A DNA stretch of 64,000 nucleotides. Source: Levilactobacillus wangkuiensis (GTDB lineage: Bacteria; Bacillota; Bacilli; Lactobacillales; Lactobacillaceae). The stretch lies in NCBI RefSeq assembly GCF_016861605.1, contig NZ_BOLM01000006.1, positions 1-64,000 on the forward strand, given 5' to 3'. This document shows, in pieces, positions 61,436 to 64,000 of the stretch. The notes below the pieces were generated by a model. That model saw nothing but the letters and a program-made list of their open reading frames with translations, was not told where the DNA came from and made no database searches. Position numbers and translations under genes: made by a program. How positions within the stretch are numbered: the stretch's first letter is position 1; each line of letters starts with the position of its first letter.

Positions 61436-61681
61436 TCAATGGTTAGCATAACTGTCATCTTCAGACAACTCACTCCCCACTGCATGACCCGCAAACGCCT
61501 CTTTTTGTGAAAAATCGTGTGTTGCCACAAACTTAGAATCTAAAAATGGATTAGTTCCTTTGGGCGTATAAATAATCTGACCCTCTTGTCCTTCATAGAC
61601 ATCGTATTCAGATACCGTTTCAATATTACTGGGTACCGTCAAAATGGTGGTACCTTTTAACTTTCGCGTCTTAATGATCAT
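61436..61681 (-). CDS. AbrB/MazE-like antitoxin, apparently without toxin
   Basis: 81 aa. IIKTRKLKGTTILTVPSNIE is a swapped-hairpin AbrB/PemI-like DNA-binding start, followed by an acidic tail (SELSEDDS) that in PemI/MazE-type antitoxins binds the toxin. GGAAGGAG precedes the ATG at 61681. No MazF/PemK-like frame lies downstream or upstream, so it looks orphan. Confidence 0.72.
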   Translation of the reverse strand: MIIKTRKLKGTTILTVPSNIETVSEYDVYEGQEGQIIYTPKGTNPFLDSKFVATHDFSQKEAFAGHAVGSELSEDDSYANH

Positions 61682-61801
61682 GGTGACCACTCCTTCCGGC
61701 TTATATTTATCAATATAGCTATCAGCTGCTACTTTGCAAGCACTACGCTTCAGCTATCCATATTAACGACAAATTATTTAGACTATCTCTCTTGCTGTAC
61801 G

Positions 61802-61832
61802 AAAAAAGCCGCCACCAACTGGCGACGACTTT
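61802..61832 (-). terminator. terminator of the NlpC/P60 gene
   Basis: Minus strand AGTCGTCGCCA with TGGCGGCTT, then T6. Confidence 0.78.
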
Positions 61833-61850
61833 CCTTAAATCTCATTCAAT

Positions 61851-62864
61851 TTAACCCACCAACCGGCGAACACTGCCGTTGAACCGGCTCTTCCAGTGGC
61901 TATCGTTTAAGCTAGAAATTCCGACACCACCAGTATCTGAGCTTGGTGAGTCGTGCAGGAAGACCTTGTTGCCCAAGTAAATGGCAACGTGACAGTTAGG
62001 CCCTTCCTCCTTGTCGTTGAAGAAGAAGATGTCCCCACGCTTCATATCCTTTGGCTTAATCTTCCGGCCCATGTGGATCAGCGTGTAGGTCGTGCAGCTG
62101 GACGTTGGTCCTAAGCGCACGCCAGACTTAGCGTAGATCCAGTGAATAAAGGATGAGCAGTCAAAGCGACGAGCTGCGATGCTGGAGCTCGTCCGGCCGC
62201 CGCCCCACAAGTACTTGGACTGACCAACCAATGCGGAACCCGTCTTGATGGCCTTTTCAACCTTCTTGATGTTCCCCTTGAGGGCCTTTTGGTCCATGGT
62301 CATGTACTTGGCACGAATCCAGTAATTCTTGTCGCCAACGTTGATCCGGTAGTACCCGGACTTGGATGGCGTGGTGTTTAATTCGACCCGCTTATCCACG
62401 TGGTACCAGTGGCCGACGAGGTTCTTAGTGCTGGTACTCCCAGTCACTTTAGCACCCTTCAGTCCCTTAGGCTTATTGTAGAGCAAAATGTGTTTCTTGT
62501 TGACCTTCATGGTGTAATCCATTTTGTTGGAATAACGAACCCACTTGTAAAAGGCATCTTGGCGAATCCACCCCCGGTTAGTCTTGTAGAAGACCCCGTG
62601 ACCGTTCTTAGCAATCCGGCTAACCTTGAAATGGTGCTTGTACTCGTATTTAGCCGAAGCGGATTTCTTCATCCCCGTCTTGTACATCTTCTTGTAGAAG
62701 CCGTACTTGGTGTGATACAACGTCTTGGTCTTGTTATAAACCTTGTTGTAAACGACTTTGTCCGCCGTATTGCTGGCTTGGGCTGTAACTGGTTGGGCCG
62801 CAAATCCCGTGACCATCAAGCCGAGCGCGAAGAAGCCGCTCAATATGTACTTCACTTTATGCAC
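61851..62864 (-). CDS. secreted NlpC/P60 peptidoglycan hydrolase
   Basis: 337 aa. Signal peptide (ILSGFFALGLMVTGF, cleavage near AQA-SN), about 200 Lys/Tyr-rich residues in SH3-like repeats that bind the wall, then an NlpC/P60 domain with catalytic Cys in RRFDCSSFIHW and His in NCHVAIYLG. Cuts stem peptides in peptidoglycan. GTG start after AGGAGGG. Confidence 0.9.
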   Translation of the reverse strand: MHKVKYILSGFFALGLMVTGFAAQPVTAQASNTADKVVYNKVYNKTKTLYHTKYGFYKKMYKTGMKKSASAKYEYKHHFKVSRIAKNGHGVFYKTNRGWIRQDAFYKWVRYSNKMDYTMKVNKKHILLYNKPKGLKGAKVTGSTSTKNLVGHWYHVDKRVELNTTPSKSGYYRINVGDKNYWIRAKYMTMDQKALKGNIKKVEKAIKTGSALVGQSKYLWGGGRTSSSIAARRFDCSSFIHWIYAKSGVRLGPTSSCTTYTLIHMGRKIKPKDMKRGDIFFFNDKEEGPNCHVAIYLGNKVFLHDSPSSDTGGVGISSLNDSHWKSRFNGSVRRLVG

Positions 62865-63153
62865 TGTGAATCCCTCCTGAATGGTTAACTATTTAGTTAT
62901 GAAACGATGAATACAGGGTAATCCTACTAAATATTCGGGTTTCGGGGTAATGCGGTTTACCTTGCAGAAATCAGGTGGGAATGCACGGGCAGACTGATTG
63001 GTAACGTCCATTTAGTTCCGGTAAACTCAAGTTAGCTCAGGTTGTATCGCCTCCAAGGTGATGAACGATTATGGGCGACCAACTTACTTAGCGTTTTATA
63101 TAAATTTAAAAAGCCGCCGACGAGTTCGCCAGCGACTCTAGGAGGATGATTTT
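62865..63153. other. intergenic region between divergent secreted-protein genes
   Basis: 289 bases that should carry both promoters; no operator, repeat or RNA structure stands out. Confidence 0.3.
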
Positions 63154-63576
63154 ATGCGGAAAATTACGAAACTAATGGCAGCAGGTTTAATCATTGCGAC
63201 TGTTGGGGCAGGCATGCCTGGTATTTCAGCTCAGGCGGCTTATAAACCGATACCTAAGTCACTTCGTGGAACCTGGAAGACTAAGGGCACTGCCACGTAT
63301 CGCCGGCAATTACATGTTAAAAGCCATTTTATTTACGAAACGTTTTCCTATAAAATTAGTAACCAATGGCAAGGTCTTGACTTGGGAATCGCTAAAGCGC
63401 ATCTGATTAAATCTAGTAAAAATACTTATTTAATCAAGGGCATCTCTACGAATTCTGGCAAAAACGGTGGTAATTTCAGTACTACCATTCACGTAAAAAA
63501 GAACGGAAAACACGTTTCGGTTAAGGGTATCGACGAAATAGGTACGGTTCATAAATATGTCTCATTCCATAAATAA
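63154..63576 (+). CDS. small secreted protein, distant member of the LP-x2-Y-x-G-x-WY family
   Basis: 140 aa. Signal peptide (LMAAGLIIATVGAGMPG, cleavage near AQAA), then PIPKSLRGTWKTKG, matching the P-x-x-[YL]-RG-x-W opening of the paralogue cluster at 6.7-9.5 kb. Very basic, Ser/Lys-rich. AGGAGGATG precedes the ATG. More A+T-rich than its surroundings. Confidence 0.7.
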   Translation: MRKITKLMAAGLIIATVGAGMPGISAQAAYKPIPKSLRGTWKTKGTATYRRQLHVKSHFIYETFSYKISNQWQGLDLGIAKAHLIKSSKNTYLIKGISTNSGKNGGNFSTTIHVKKNGKHVSVKGIDEIGTVHKYVSFHK

Positions 63577-63644
63577 TCCTTACACGAACCAAAAATATGT
63601 GGTACGCTAGCATCTCGTGGGAAATTTAAACGAGGAGCAACACA

Positions 63645-64000
63645 ATGCCTAAAAATTTCAAAGAAGAATTACTTTTCACAGCCGTTATGGCGGGACTCAT
63701 GGTCTTGGTCATGGCTGGCTACAACATCGCCCTAGCCGACGGATTTTCACACCACTTCATCCGTGAAGTCCTGACCGGCTACCCACTGGCCCTTATCGTC
63801 GCCGCCATTTGCGACCTGGGGATCATCGGCCCCGGCGTCAAATACATCTTTTTCCACTTTATCATTAACGATTACATGAAAAAGAAGCAGATTCGTATCG
63901 CCCTCACCATCTCAGTGATGATGGTTGCCGGCATGGTCACCCTGATGTCTCTGTTCGGGATGGTCGTTACCCAAAACTTCGGGAGCAACTTCTTCCTCAC
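63645..64000 (+). CDS. DUF2798-like membrane protein, cut by the window end
   Basis: At least 118 residues, too far to the edge to be complete. MPKNFKEELLFTAVMAGLMV then three hydrophobic segments, matching DUF2798-type small membrane proteins. GAGGAG precedes the ATG at 63645. Confidence 0.7.
   Translation, partial: MPKNFKEELLFTAVMAGLMVLVMAGYNIALADGFSHHFIREVLTGYPLALIVAAICDLGIIGPGVKYIFFHFIINDYMKKKQIRIALTISVMMVAGMVTLMSLFGMVVTQNFGSNFFL

Noticed and set aside
1-64000. CRISPR repeat array near cas9
   Set aside because: No regularly spaced ~36-bp repeats occur; the 51-bp tandem units at 55265 are contiguous and have no spacers.

Overview
The window (about 50% G+C by eye) comes from a low-G+C Gram-positive lactic acid bacterium of the Lactobacillaceae, most likely a heterofermentative Levilactobacillus-like species. 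The evidence is the type II-A Cas9, the T-box leader, the SUF/Feo gene layout, the 1,3-propanediol-dehydrogenase-type alcohol dehydrogenase, CcpA-type cre sites, strong AGGAGG ribosome sites and many small secreted proteins with Lactobacillus-type signal peptides. Species cannot be decided from sequence reading alone.

Layout. 0-4.5 kb: cas9 on the minus strand; cas1/cas2/csn2 and the array would lie beyond position 1. 4.5-6.6 kb: T-box-controlled peptide-binding lipoprotein. 6.7-9.6 kb: five paralogous small secreted proteins. 9.7-14.2 kb: LacI regulator, sugar permease and oligo-1,6-glucosidase with operators and a cre site. 14.5-17 kb: purine salvage pair and an unknown gene. 17-24.7 kb: MerR, MFS exporter, a TetR with its DUF4097-like target (two matching operators), OYE flavoprotein with two HxlR-type regulators, CDF exporter. 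24.8-33.4 kb: lipoproteins, iron alcohol dehydrogenase, HAD hydrolase, two GyrI-like proteins, a WYL regulator and a tandem pair of unknown paralogues. 33.4-37.4 kb: sugar porter and an hrtR-hrtB-hrtA heme-efflux operon. 37.8-42.2 kb: MFS exporter, more secreted proteins, a TnpB remnant and a TPP-riboswitch-controlled thiW. 42.9-44.6 kb: two-component system. 44.8-51.3 kb: sufCDSUB-sufT plus a TPR regulator. 52.5-54.9 kb: feoAB plus a small Cys-rich partner. 55.8-64 kb: GT8 glycosyltransferase, preTA, membrane proteins, an orphan antitoxin, NlpC/P60 hydrolase and a partial DUF2798-like gene.

The most striking content is not a protein. At least thirteen copies of a 200-310 bp intergenic element (R1-R13; plus a divergent relative R14) are scattered through the window. 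Each folds into the same branched shape: a long closing stem (GGTGAAAATG/CATTTTCACC), an inner GTGGG/CCCAC stem and three hairpins. All five helices show paired, compensatory base changes between copies. Five genes (PRT, CDF, MFS exporter, response regulator, GT8) end within a few bases of an element, and in each case the transcription terminator lies on the far side, so the element would form the 3' untranslated part of the mRNA. feoAB (R14) and the alcohol dehydrogenase (an unrelated structured block) show the same gene-structure-terminator order. Eight of fourteen copies sit within 6 kb around suf, feo and preTA. I regard this as a possible undescribed structured RNA/interspersed repeat family.
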